Source: Tachypleus tridentatus
Lineage: Eukaryota > Arthropoda > Merostomata > Xiphosura > Limulidae
Reading direction: 5' to 3'
Assembly: GCF_004210375.1 (NCBI RefSeq)
Contig: NW_027467782.1
Location: forward strand, 26,887,276-26,951,275
DNA: 64,000 bases
Position 1 is the first letter of the stretch; every line of letters begins with the position of its first letter. Below are positions 35,377 through 46,622 of the stretch, in pieces. The notes under the pieces are model-generated. The model saw only the letters and a program-made list of their open reading frames with translations. It was not told where the DNA came from and did no database searches. The position numbers were made by a program, and so were the translations under genes.

Positions 35377-35443
35377 TCATGCTGCTACTGTTTGTTGAAG
35401 CTCAGTCTCTTCAACTGGACCTTCTGTCTGATATTTGACCAAT
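35377..35443 (-). CDS. Terminal coding exon of an unidentified gene
   Basis: On the minus strand a strong acceptor (TTTTCTTACAG) precedes 67 bases. In the frame entering after two bases of a codon they encode LVKYQTEGPVEETELQQTVA plus a final A, then TGA. An AATAAA poly(A) signal follows about 15 bases later, near 35361. This combination looks like a genuine last exon. The gene is not recognised, and its upstream exons must lie to the right on the same strand. It could belong with the exons at 61.6-62.6 kb, but nothing in view links them. A decayed copy cannot be excluded. Confidence 0.5.
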
Positions 35444-35656
35444 CTGTAAGAAAAGATCTGAATACAAAATTGACATTTATTAAAAAGAAATGGCAAGATT
35501 CGATAATAGCATTTTAACACATTTTCAAGCATATTCCCTGGTTATAACTCAAACACAGGATAGATGGCGCTTTAACACTTAAATGGAAGGTTCGAAAGTT
35601 CACGTGCGTGTTAGATTTGCTCTTAAATACCCGACAGCATTCTGAATATTTCTGTA

Positions 35657-35931
35657 AGTTTGTTTTTGAATTTCGCACAAAGCAACTCGAGGGCTATTTG
35701 TGCTAGCCGTCCCTAATTTAGTAGTGTAAGACTAGAGGGAAGGCAGCTAGTCATCACCACTCACCGCCAACTCTTGGGTTACTCTTTTATCAACGAATAG
35801 TGGGATTGACCGTCACATTTTAACGCCCCCACGGCTGGGAGGGCGAGCATGTTTGGCGCAACTCAGGCGCGAACCCGCGACCCTCAGATTACGAAGCGCA
35901 CGCCTTAACGCGCTAGTTCATGTCAGGCCCG
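35657..35931 (-). mobile_element. tRNA-headed SINE, full-length
   Basis: Reverse-strand tail, core, body (TTTGGCGCAACTCAGGCGCG) and head ending TGTCAGGCCC. It is well preserved. Confidence 0.92.
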
Positions 35932-36424
35932 TTTCTATAAGTAAAAGTCACATATTTTTAAAACAGTTTGAATTTGAATTTACTTGAATAATAATAAGCC
36001 AAGACTTCTTTGAAAGAACTAGCATCTTTCTGCGACTGAATAATACAGTCACAACTTGTTTTAAATACTTTGAATTTCCATATAGTTGTACGATAATTAA
36101 AAACCTTCTTCAAAACATAAGAGATTTATTCTTAATTTTTAAGGTAAACTCATACCTATGTTAGATATAACTAGCACAAAATATCTGTGGAGTTTAGGAC
36201 CCTCCATGATTCACAGATACCCCAATACGTCAATTAAGCTTCCTTATGACATCTAATTATTTTATATTTAACCATAAGTAGGATTTGTATACAAAAAAAC
36301 TAAACCCTTTCGGTATCAAACCGTGGCATTGGTATCTGTGCGCGTAAGGTATGTTTAGTTTCAATAGCTTCTGAGTGAGAATATAAACACAGTTTGAAAC
36401 TTCATGAACAGAGGAAATATGGAA

Positions 36425-36800
36425 ATCTTTTATTCTCCAAGAGAAAGCAAGTACAGAACTTTGTCATTCTGTGGTACTGTACTTACCTCAACATTCTTAA
36501 TATGGCTAGAAATACCAAAGAATTTAATGTAAGTAGCAAACTTTATTAATGTACCAATAGTAATTCTATTAATACCATTAATACAAATAGTTAAAAACAG
36601 AGGCCCAAATGCTGGGGATTGAGGCTTTCCACTAGTAACAAGGATCCAGTTTGATGGAACTTTAGTACTAACCATATGCTTTCTTCCATTTAATTAATTA
36701 TTTTTCCCAATCCATACTGATGAGATTTTCTAAGTTAATCTTATTTCATAGCACATTATTAAAAGGTTTTCCAAAACTATAGTAAACAAGTCCAAATAAC
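36425..36800 (-). mobile_element. LINE reverse-transcriptase palm fragment
   Basis: The minus strand reads SNWILVTSGKPQSPAFGPLF then LTICINGINR. This is the decayed form of the RT palm motif (family: VTSGVPQGSVLGPLLFxIYIND). In shifted frames it is preceded by VYYSFGKPFNNVL (family: DFxKAFDxVPH). The catalytic YADD/FADD position reads FATYIK, so it is dead. The clade cannot be set from so little. Confidence 0.75.
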
Positions 36801-37023
36801 AAGTAATGTTTACAGAAAGATAAAGATAACAGATTTATGAAGCAAAATTGAGGCGCTGTAAAAATTTGACCTCAAAACTTCTAAATGTATATAGTGAGTT
36901 ATGTATTAGATTGATACTCTCTTTTGTTAAATGAAAATGTATTTTCCAGATTGTTTTGTTCTCAGTTTATTTTCATTGTATGTGTATATATTTTAAGCCT
37001 TATTTACTTAAACGTGTTAATAG

Positions 37024-37124
37024 AATGGTTTGGAGTGCTGTTCATCTGGCAAGGGCATTACCAAGGAGGAGTATTTCGTTTCACTTTGTACATGCCAGAC
37101 AATTATCCTGATGAGGATTGCCCA
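37024..37124 (+). pseudogene. AKTIP: AKTIP-like exon a
   Basis: After the acceptor TTAATAG the exon reads [20 protein letters not shown] then [13 protein letters not shown], and ends at donor GTAGGT in phase 0. Human AKTIP has [20 protein letters not shown] then VYIPDNYPDGDCP. This exon on its own is intact. Confidence 0.88.
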
Positions 37125-38540
37125 GTAGGTGATCAACCTTAATTGTTTATTTTGAAATTATTAGCATTATAAAGATATACAAAATGTTTTTAAGAAGTTC
37201 TTGTGAAATTTATTACAATGATTTCAGAAATATCATAATGTTGTGCATCATTTTTTTTGTGTTATTGGTCATTGTATACTAGAACCTTATCAATCAGAAG
37301 TTAGAGTGATAGTTTGTACATTCATTCCAAGGCTGATATATCCTTAATAAGTTCTCAAAGGTATTGTACATGATTTGACATTATTAAGAAAATGAACTAA
37401 GTACATTTAAAAAATAAAAATGCTCAATACCCTACATATGAGAACTTTGATAATTGCATTAGGTTTTAGATCCCTACCAAAAGGTACTTTTTTAAAGTAT
37501 AAATTTATTAATTATTAAAAGATAATGTTTTAAATACCTGGTCTTAATATGTAAAGTATTTATACAGCTTATGCAACTTAATTGAATTTTAGCATCAACT
37601 TTAATCATTAAAATTAGCACAAAATTTATGCTTTTATGAATTTTAAAAATTCTAAGAAAAATGGCTTATTCTAGCTTTTTCTACTGCATTTAATTCTTAT
37701 ATTATTTTACCTATTAGCATTGTTTCATTTTATATTAATTGCATAATTTATTCTCTAAAAGGAGCATTTTCATAACTTGCAAAGAAGAGAGTTGAAGTGT
37801 AATTATGAGAATGATGAATGATAAATAAATTAGAATGTATTTAGAGGTTAACATCTTTGGTTTCAATGAAAATATCTTGTTATAACATAATTCTTTTATA
37901 CCTTCCTTATATTATTTCCTCGTTTAAAACTACAACAAACTTAAGCACTTGTGTTGCCAAAAGTTTTGTATAAGCTAATGTTGCAAGTGATGTTAATTAA
38001 CATTAATCAACTTGTAAAAAATTACTGATAAAGCTAAAACACTGGCCGGTTCACATTTTTTCTTGAGAAACTATCTACTCTGTTAACCGCCTTCTATATA
38101 TGATATATTTTTGAATATTATGCAAACTGTTACATCACATCTTTAGAAATACATATATTATTAAATCTTTTGATCTCAGTGTTATCAAAGTCTGTAGCTT
38201 CATCTCGCTAATACTTCAATTTTAACTTTACATTTTGAGCTACAGTATTTTCTTTAAAACCTCTGACAAGTTAGTTAAAGACTTCTGTAAGGCATTAGCT
38301 ACAAAATTACAACACTGCATAAGTAAGCATAGAAAAAGTTTAACTGTTAAGCCTAATTTGAAATCACTGAACATTTGTAACAAAAGGTTGTGTGTTAGGC
38401 ATAACTTCACAGCTTTAAAATTATGTTTTCTTTGTGATTTTAGAGAAAACATAAATAATGAACATTAGTTATCCTGTAAATATCAGACTGGAAAGGAAAT
38501 ATCGTATTTTTTTTAATACTTTAATAAACTGAACACAAAT
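37125..38540. other. Intron-like sequence of the AKTIP copy
   Basis: AT-rich, with no repeat family or exon recognised. The open stretches at 38235-38468 (both strands) have no motif. Confidence 0.5.
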
Positions 38541-39545
38541 TAGTCTTCAATTACAAATTTAATCACGATAATGTTTGCCCTCACTTTCTATGACATAACT
38601 CCATCTTTTGAGTAAGTTATGGATTCCTTGTGAATAAAATTATTTTGGTTTGGATTCAAAAACACAGTCTTATGTCAGATTTGAGTTCCTCCTTATTTGC
38701 ATACTTTTTTCCACCTAGGTAATATTGCAAGGATCTGAAAAGATGGTAATCAGATGGAGTAAGATTTTGCAAATAGGATGGATGAGGCACAACTTCTCAT
38801 TTCAAGGCCTGAAGTTTTTTTCATAATTTTTCAGTGTATGATGTTGCATTTTCATGGAAAATTATTACACATTTTTGATTGAATAATGCAGCTCTTTTCT
38901 TATCGGTACTTGGTGTAAGCTCTCCGACTGACGACACTATTTTTCAGCCATGATTGTTTCATTTGGATCCAAAACTTCATGATAGATTACACCTCCCAGA
39001 TTCCACCAAATACAAAGCAAAACCTTTTTTGGGTGTAAACCACTTTTCAGTGTTAGAATAGGTGTCTGACAGAAGTTCAACCATTGTCTCTAATGTTGAT
39101 TGTGCTCATAAAAAATCTGCTTTCCTTACCACTAATAATTCTCTCTATAAATGGTTCACTATCATCTCTTGTTCTCAAAGATGAACAAATGGTGACCCTC
39201 TGAGCATTTTGATTATTCATCAAATAATATGGAACCCATTATCCAAGTTTAAAAAACTTTTCCAAGCTTTTGTAGGTGAGTAATGATTGTTGAATGGATC
39301 TGTTGAGCCATTTCTTGCATGGTCAGTTTTGAATTTGCTTCAACTATGACTTACAGGGTATCTTTATTGATTGATCTTGGCTGTTTAGAATGTATGGAAT
39401 TGGTGAGATCAAATTCTCTTGATTGAAGCTTTGTGAACCATTGTTTGACGATTCCTGATATTCAACATATTTTCTTCATAAATTGTACATCTGTTTCTTG
39501 ATGAAACTTTCAGTGATGTCGAGAAACTTCTTCAAAGAAGAAGTG
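38541..39545 (-). mobile_element. mariner transposon relic, copy A
   Basis: On the minus strand the transposase reads KQWFTKLQSREFDLTNSIHS, then MAQQIHS and LG-stop-WVPYYL. It continues with NTEKW (family GDEKW), KKVLLCIWWNLGGVIYHEV-like sequence and LTPSDYHLFRSLQYYLGGKK, the third catalytic Asp of DD34D. It is broken by stops and shifts, and the first catalytic Asp is replaced. About 500 bases are nearly identical to the copy at 60.3 kb. Its N-terminal side runs up to the Penelope-like element at 39.55 kb. Confidence 0.85.
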
Positions 39546-39552
39546 ATGAAAC

Positions 39553-40770
39553 TTTGTAGAATGGACAATAACTGCCTGTTGTGGAGACAAGTGTAGAGGA
39601 CTACGCTTTGAGAGTCTTTGGCCTTTCGTCTTCAGGTCAGTGTGTGTGTGTTTGTAGGTGTTGTTGGTTTTTTATAAAGTTTTGTGGAGAGTGTGTTATG
39701 ATTTGTTGGATTATAACTGTTTCTGACTGGATGAGAGATTTCCTGTAGATTCAACCAATGACAGCCACAGGTTACTCACCTCTAATCCAGAATCTCTGTT
39801 AAGTGAAGGTTTAATAATATTAATATAAAACAGTTTATCATTTCTTGACATACTCATCAACAAACAAACAAGACAAGTAACCACAACTGTGTACAAAAAA
39901 CCCATCCACACAGACAGATACTTACACTTCCAGTCCTATCATCCAACCTCGATAAAACCTGGTATGATTCAATGCCTAAATAAGAGAGTAGAATGCCAGA
40001 AGATCATAGAGAGTTCTAAACAGAATGGTTAAACTTCCTCCTCCATCAAAAACTCTTTGAAGAAGACCATGACAGATAGAAAAGATCAGAAAGTCAGAAC
40101 CACTACCACCATTTACCTACCATACCAGCAACATTTTAGTGAAAAACTTAAATGCACATTCAAGATATTCAATATAGAAGTCCAGTGGAAATCTTACAGT
40201 ACCTTTAGGTCCATTCTGATAAAAAAAACAACAACAAAAAAACAGCAACCTACCAAAGAGAATCTCAAAAATGTCATCTGTGAAATTTTGTGTTCCTGCA
40301 ATGATACATAAATTGGAGAAACTCGTGAGAAGTATAAAAGAACCTAAAGATAGTACAACACTCATGAAAATGCACATTTCAGCCATTGCAGAGCACACTA
40401 CATCAACTGGACACAGAATAGACTGGGAGAAAACAAGAATCATCAACACAGACAAATTCTGTAAGACAAGAAAAATCAAAGAATCTTTTTATTTTAACAC
40501 CATTAAACCTTCACTGAACAAAGATTCCAGATTAGAGGTGAGTAACCTGTTGCTGCCATTGGTTGAGTCTACAGGAAGTCTCTCCTCCAATCAGAAACAT
40601 TGATAATGCAACCAATCATAACACACTCTCCACAACCCACCAGGGCACTATAAAAGACCAACAACACCTACATACACACTGACCTGAAGAAAAACAGGAA
40701 GATAACTTTCAAAACATCATCCTTTACACTTGTCTTCACAACAGGCAGTTGCCATCCATTCTACAAAGTT
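39553..40770 (+). mobile_element. Penelope-like element fragment with inverted terminal repeats
   Basis: The central part encodes the end of a Penelope-type reverse transcriptase (TTTVYKKPIHTDRYLHFQSY) and a GIY-YIG-type endonuclease region (NVICEILCSCND followed by IGETREKYK). The ends, 39553-39835 and 40488-40770, are inverted copies of each other at roughly 85-90% identity by eye. Inverted terminal copies are known in this group. The element is 5'-truncated and broken. It appears to sit in or beside the mariner relic, because mariner-like sequence (AAACTGTACATGTGTTTCTT) recurs just after its right end. Confidence 0.8.
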
Positions 40771-41137
40771 TCATCATGAATATTCTACCTGAACAGTCTA
40801 TAAACTGTACATGTGTTTCTTGTAGTCTCTGAAGCTTTCAAACCTTTTTTAGTTCATGTAGCATACATGCACCTCTTTTGAAACTATTCCTTAGGTTTTT
40901 ATAGGTTAAAATTTTTTTTCTAAATGTTTATCAATTAACTTAAAGTAAGAAGTAAGGCTTATTAATACATTGTCATTGAGAAAAAGGCAAACATTTCGAA
41001 GTTGTTTTCCTCAAAACTCAATTACAACTTTTGGAAAAAAAACTAAAAAAACGTTATTTGCTTTCCAACTTAATATGTACTTATAAATTGAAATTTAAAT
41101 ATATTTTGTATTAAAATTTCATCTTATTTTCTTACAG
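40771..41137. other. Intron-like sequence of the AKTIP copy
   Basis: The first 60 bases may be displaced mariner sequence. The rest is AT-rich and leads to a good acceptor (TCTTATTTTCTTACAG) at 41137. Confidence 0.5.
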
Positions 41138-41226
41138 CTAATAGTTTTTGAACCATCAGTTTTTCATCCTTTAATAAATATTTAAACTGGAGAACTAGAT
41201 GTAAAGAGAGGATTCCAGAAATGGAG
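41138..41226 (+). pseudogene. AKTIP: AKTIP-like exon b, with stop
   Basis: The exon reads LIVFEPSVFHPLINI, then a TAA at 41183-41185, then TGELDVKRGFQKW, and ends after two bases of an Arg codon at donor GTCAGT. Human AKTIP has [20 protein letters not shown] then VKRAFAKWR. The stop falls at the position of the Thr after Pro. Confidence 0.85.
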
Positions 41227-41959
41227 GTCAGTTTAAGATACAGCCATTATTATTGTTTTACAAATTGAAAGTATCTCCATATCAGACACTGAACTGCATT
41301 ATTTAGATTCAGTTGTTAAGGGAATTAATATATTTGATAAAAGGAATAATTTCACATTTCAAATATATGAGCTTCCTTCACCACATAATGCTATACATTT
41401 GTAACGTTTTTTGATATTTTAATATCAGTAATATACCATCCTTAACATTTAGTATGAACACATTTGTAATAAAATTGATATTCAGTGGTTTTTAATAATA
41501 AAACAGTAATTGAATAGTTTAAATTGTTGTATAATAAGTATAGAACATATTTATATAATTCCAAAATAATAATTCATCTACTTGCACAAGAATGCCATTT
41601 CCTTTGCATGTTTGCTTGTGAGATTTGCATGCTACTAGCCTTGTGCTAATTTATACTTAAATTCTCATATTTAACATGAACTGTGCTGGTGCATGATGAC
41701 ATAATCATGCAATGGTAGCTCTCTACCAGTAGCAGGGTAGTGTGATTCCATTTGTACTAACTTTCTCTATGCACTTGCATTTGTGATAACTTCATTCTTT
41801 TCCTTGGCATTGAAGTTTCAAATTTGTGTTTAATTTGATGAGATTTACATTGGTTAATGAAACTGGTTTTTGTTTTCTATAGTTTTGTAACAAAAATGTT
41901 GATTATTGTCTTGAATTCTCAACTGAATGTAACTGATACTTAATTACTTGTTTTATACT

Positions 41960-44900
41960 CAGGCTTCTGGAGGCTTGTTTATTTTTGAGAATGTTCAACA
42001 TGCTTTGGATTACCACAGGTTTACTGATTCATTTACCCCAGTCCCTTCACCTGATGTTCTTTCTCCCAGTCAGGTATGGCTTATTGTACTTCAAATGCAA
42101 CCTGATTTGCTTTAAGTAGTGTCTTACCATTTGGAGAATGTCCAGTCTTTTCTGATTTTCATTCTCATGTGTGTTCATTTCCTAATTTTTAACTGTATCC
42201 TGTAATATTCTTTTTCACTTTGTGAACCCAGTTTCTGAAGTTTATTTTGTTTTTCCTCCTACCTTTTTATTAAATGTTTTTTTTTTTTCCTATCACACCT
42301 AGATGTTTCATCCTGCTTATATTTGTGACACTTTTTTATGTCTTGACTTGCAGATGTTTATCCTTTCTAGATTCTTTGCCTTTTATCTATTTGGTCTGCT
42401 TTGTGATCAGGCCACTTGCTTTATATTTGATTCTGTGGTTCCCCATTTTTGCATTTTCATCTTTTTCTCACCACCCCTGTCTTTCCTCCATATATTGTCT
42501 GAGGCATTTCACCATGCTTTAGAGAAGTTTTGTGCAGAAATTTATTTATTTTTTTCTCTTTGCCTTTTTAACCTATTCCACTTCTGTTCTATCCCTCCTT
42601 AGTTTGTTTCCCTTTGTTAGGACTTGTTGAGTTAAGTTGCATTCCATTTTACAGTACCTTTCTCTTTTTCTGGATTCCTTTCTTTAGGTAGCCATTGTTG
42701 ATGGTGTTCATTTCTCACTGGAGACCTGGTTTGAAGTTATATTTATATCCTTATTACTTTCTCATGTTTTTTTTCTTAATTTTATTCTTTGATTCCTATT
42801 CCATGTTTAATCAATTTATCAAAAACCTTCTCATTCCAGGTTGTAGAGCTTTTTTTTTCTCCTTCCATTACCTAACAACTGGTGCATTGCTTGTCTTGAC
42901 AGTGTGATTTTATTGTCATGTATGACACTCTAGACACCCAATTGTTTTATCTTACCTCTAGCTGAACTCATTTTCAATAGCCTCTCTTTCCCTATCTTTC
43001 TTTGCTCCTTTTCCCACTTTTTTTTTCTATGACTCTGTATGTTCTTTTTACCTGGTGTGTTGTTTCTTTGGTTATCATATCAGATACCATTTCACACATT
43101 GCTGTTAATCCATCCTCCCTGTGTTTTCTATTTTTTGTCTATCAGATTTGCATCTTTCAATTCCTTGCTGTTCTCCATGGCACAGCATTAACTATTTTTG
43201 TATTCATTTGGCCTAGGACTGTCATTTTTTTTTCTAGATGATTGACTCTCTGTTGGCCCACTTTTGGGTAATATCCTCTTCTCACACTTCAGTTTCTTTC
43301 CAGGAAACCACTTAGTTTGGGTGACTTGTCAGAATATCCAAGTCCTTTTTCATGCCCACTCAATATTTGGTATTGTTGGTATTTTTTCCATTTCATTCTT
43401 TTTGCTTGTGGGTTTTGGGGTATCTGGACACTAGGACTTGCACTTCTCATTGTCATTTTGCATGAGGGGTTCTTTTGCTTTTTGGGATTTTAACTTCCTT
43501 GAAACCCCTAATTTCATAGAGATTTGCACATGATAATCTCCTTCAATGGATTGTACATATCTGAGGATTTTTTTTTCTCAGGTTCCATTGTTCTTTTTTG
43601 TGAACTTCCCTCTCACATTCACAAGGAATTGTCATTTTGACTGGACCATTTCCATACTTATGGCCCTTTCTTACCAACTTCTAAACCACATCTATCTCTT
43701 CACCAATGCTTTCTTCTTGGATTGAGGTGCATTTCTGTATGACATGATCTCTGGCATTTGGATGCAACATGACTGATCACCTAAACTCACTGTTCTTTAG
43801 AACATTTCCATAACTTTCCTTTTCTGTCTGATCATACAGTCAACAGTCCACTCTGATGCATCAACAGTTATCTTTACACCTACTATTAAGGAATATATAT
43901 CCCAGTCCCTTTGTTTTGGGCATTGGACTGTATCCTTCTGGGCTTATTCCTGTAGGGTTAACTTTTGTTCCTTATTATGTGCCTGGAGCTGTATATCTTG
44001 TGAGAGACAGCCTGTCTCAGCCAGGTTATGTTTCTACCCATGGTGTGATCTCTTCTCTCCCATGGTCTTTTGAGTTTGTCCTTGCTTGGGTATGCCCCTC
44101 ATGACACCTTTGCCAGTCCTCTCTCCTCCAGTCTTCATTTGTTTTATTCTTCTGTTCCCCATCCTGTGGCTCTGGCTGTTAAAGTTTTAGCTAGGATTAG
44201 TGTCTTCTGTTGGAAAATATACCTTTTGCCTATAATTCTCTTCCACTAAACCCTTGGTCTTTAACTTGATACATGAAAGTTCTTCTAAAATCCTACTGTG
44301 ACCAAATTAATCTTGGTTTTCTCTGCTTCATCACTTGGTATCAACACCTCCTTCAGATACCAAATATCCATTCACTTTTGCTTCAGTATCATGCATCCCT
44401 TTTCATGAAAGAGTATTTCTCTATCATGTAGGAAATTTGTATTTTCATAGTGACAGATTTTCCTATCATGTAACCTTTTCTTGTCAAATTCCTATTTCCT
44501 TCCAATTTTGTCCATCTCAGTATGACTGTGGTGATATTTTATTATTGATCCATCTACCATTCCTCTCCTCCTGACTGTTTTATTATGCCCCATCTTTCTG
44601 CCTTTTATTAATTGGATGTTCAACCATGGTTTGTCAGTCCGCACCATTGCTGATTATTGGGCAGCACTTTCTGGTGCATTTTACCTTTCCTTCTCCTCTT
44701 CACTTGGTTCTGCTCTTTCCCTCTTCACTATCCTCCTTACTTAACTTCCATATGGGCCTGGCAAGGTCAGATGGATTAAGGTGTTCAACTCATAATCTGA
44801 GGGTCCTGAGTTCAAATCCCAGTCACACCAAACATGCTTGCCCTTTCAGCCATTGTGGCATTATAATGCAACAGTCAATCCCACTATTTGTTAGTAAGGG

Positions 44901-45800
44901 ACAGTTAGTGTAGATAGCCCTAGTGTAGTTTTGTGCAAAATTTAGAAAATGAACAAACAAACTTCTATACTGGACTGTATCCATAATGTGGTTTTGCATG
45001 CCCCATTCATGCCATTGGATTTTTACTTTCTGTATCACTTTTGTATCTTAGTTTGTCCTTATTTGTGGTCACCATTGTTTAGATATTTGTGCTATTGATG
45101 GTTCTCGCATCCTTTTTCAAGATATTTATTCACTCCTGTACTTGGACTAGTATTTCCTTCTTCAATCTTCTGCCACTTGTAATAAATAATAACCTTTCCT
45201 TCTCTCCTATTTCTATTGCTTTTTTTTTCTTACCCATGTGATAATTCAGACCCAAGTCACCTCCTTTGGCCTGTTCAGGATGTGAGGTGTCACTTCTGCC
45301 TTTTTGGGTCCTTGTCATCTTCTGTTCCTATCTTGATACCTCTCATTTTCCAGGGACCTCTCTCCTACTCTTAATGGATGAGTCATTCAACTGTTCTGGC
45401 TAGTATATTCTCCTCTTGATGGAGAGTGCTCACAGGTTATTTCTTTTTTTTATACATCATTTTTCTCATTTTCTTTCACAGTGTTGTTGGCCATAGCATA
45501 GGATTCTTCAGATGGACACGTAGATGACTTTCTATACAGACATTTCTTCTTCTCCTGACTATCTGGTTATTTTGTTTTCCATGAGAAATAGACTTCTACT
45601 AGTTGCTGTACTTCAGTCAATCCACCAGTAGAAATGTGTAAATTTGTTTCTCCTTTCTTCATACATGATCCTGCCAGGTGGCTGGTGTTCCCTCAAAGGA
45701 TACATTTATTTTCCAAATTGTAGAACAATCCACAATTGCAGAAGTCTTTCTTTTCTGCCCAGGCAACCTCATACCACCAGTGTCCACATTAAAATAAAAG
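41960..45800 (+). mobile_element. DIRS-like tyrosine-recombinase retrotransposon fossil
   Basis: Scattered frames match a DIRS-type element from memory. The RNase H-side phrase SDASTVIFTPTIKEYISQSL is followed by the DSLSQPGYVSTHGV block near 44.0 kb and a tyrosine-recombinase region near 44.6-45.7 kb (LSVRTIADYWAALSGAFYLS). It is old and heavily broken, with many breaks. The left boundary is uncertain, because 41.96-43.2 kb is pyrimidine-rich but gives no clear domain. A main-family SINE is inserted in the recombinase part. Terminal repeats were not found. Confidence 0.6.
44754..44962 (+). mobile_element. tRNA-headed SINE nested in the DIRS-like fossil
   Basis: Head with B box GAGTTCAAATCCCAG, body and tail are present. 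The middle of the core is deleted, so that TTTGTTAGTAAGGGACAGTT joins body to distal core. Confidence 0.88.
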
Positions 45801-45807
45801 TGTATTT

Positions 45808-45920
45808 CACCCAAGGTTCTGAGTTTGAAGCCCAGTCACACCAAACATGCTTGCTCTTTCAGCCATTGTGGCATTATAATTCAACAGTCAATCCCACTAT
45901 TTGTTAGTAAAAGAGTACCC
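45808..45920 (+). mobile_element. SINE fragment, head part and body
   Basis: It begins inside the head (AAGGTTCTGAGTTTGAAGCC), continues through the body and stops at AGTAAAAGAGTACCC. The core and tail are missing. It shares private changes with the 44.75 kb copy (GCCATTGTGGCATTATAAT). Confidence 0.85.
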
Positions 45921-46473
45921 ATATGGTACATATGGACATATGATTTTTTAAAAATCATGTTTTCTTCCCTTTTGATGTAATATTTTTCAAAGATTCTGTA
46001 GCTCAGTTAAATTTATATTTGTATGTATGTTTGTGTATATATTTAATGTGTGTGTGTGTGAATTTCACACATATATCAAGAAAGAAAACGTTCGAATAAT
46101 GAAGTTTTCTAAAAGATGACATTTTGTTGAACTGTTGAAAACAAAATTACTGAATTCTGAGTTTAGAGTTTTCATGAAGAATTTATGAAATAATTAAAAC
46201 ATTATAGGTTTTTTATCATATATTTTATAGATATTATTCCATGTAAGGAATTTTATTTTTCACAGGCTCCTCTAATTTCAAAACAAGAAATTAAGATTTG
46301 GTATATTAAGCTTATTAATTGATACTGTTTTGAGTAAAAGTGTAATTTTTAACTGTTAAAGGTAGATAGATTTGTGGAACATATTTATTGAAAACTGATA
46401 CATATTACTGGTGAATTTATAAACGTAATTGTTAAAAAAAAACAACTAATACTTTAATCTTTCTATTTTATAG
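45921..46473. other. Intron-like sequence of the AKTIP copy
   Basis: AT-rich, with a short GT run near 46045-46060. It leads to an acceptor (TTCTATTTTATAG) at 46473. Confidence 0.5.
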
Positions 46474-46622
46474 AAGAAATGTCAATCATATTTGGCAAGT
46501 AATTTTGTATGCGCTTGTTGAATTTTCTATGAAATAGAAAATCAAAATCCACTGAATCCAGAAGCATCAGTTTTGCAAGTAAATGTCCTTTAACAGAAAA
46601 TCTTGTTCAAAGAATTCTGCAC
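46474..46622 (+). pseudogene. AKTIP: AKTIP-like exon c, with stop and frameshift
   Basis: The first base completes an Arg codon split across the intron, giving KWRRNVNHIWQVILYA; human has KWRRNHNHIWQVLMYA. A TAG follows at 46535-46537. The next recognisable phrase, PLNPEASVL (human PLNPEAAVL), starts at 46549 in another frame, because the intervening part has 35 bases where 33 are expected. After it the reading decays (a TAA within a few codons). The 3' limit is uncertain. Confidence 0.82.

Larger units (their letters stand above)
37024..46622 (+). pseudogene. AKTIP: AKTIP (Fused toes) gene copy with introns, decayed
   Basis: Three consecutive exons of the UBC-like (catalytically inactive E2-fold) region are at 37024-37124, 41138-41226 and about 46474-46622. 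They have matching junction phases (0, then 2) and good splice sites. AKTIP binds Hook proteins and FHIP in the FTS-Hook-FHIP dynein adaptor, and is also tied to AKT and telomeres. Exon two has an in-frame TAA, and exon three has a TAG and a net frameshift. No N-terminal exons were found upstream and no C-terminal exons downstream. Retained introns exclude a processed copy: this is a duplicated gene that decayed. Introns 1 and 2 hold a mariner, a Penelope-like element and a DIRS-like fossil. Confidence 0.85.

Noticed and set aside
41963-42075. Plus-strand open segment between an AG and a GT inside the AKTIP copy, reading ASGGLFIFENVQHALDYHRF
   Set aside because: The AKTIP exons on either side join in matching phase without it and AKTIP has no such segment. 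It may belong to the DIRS-like fossil or be chance.
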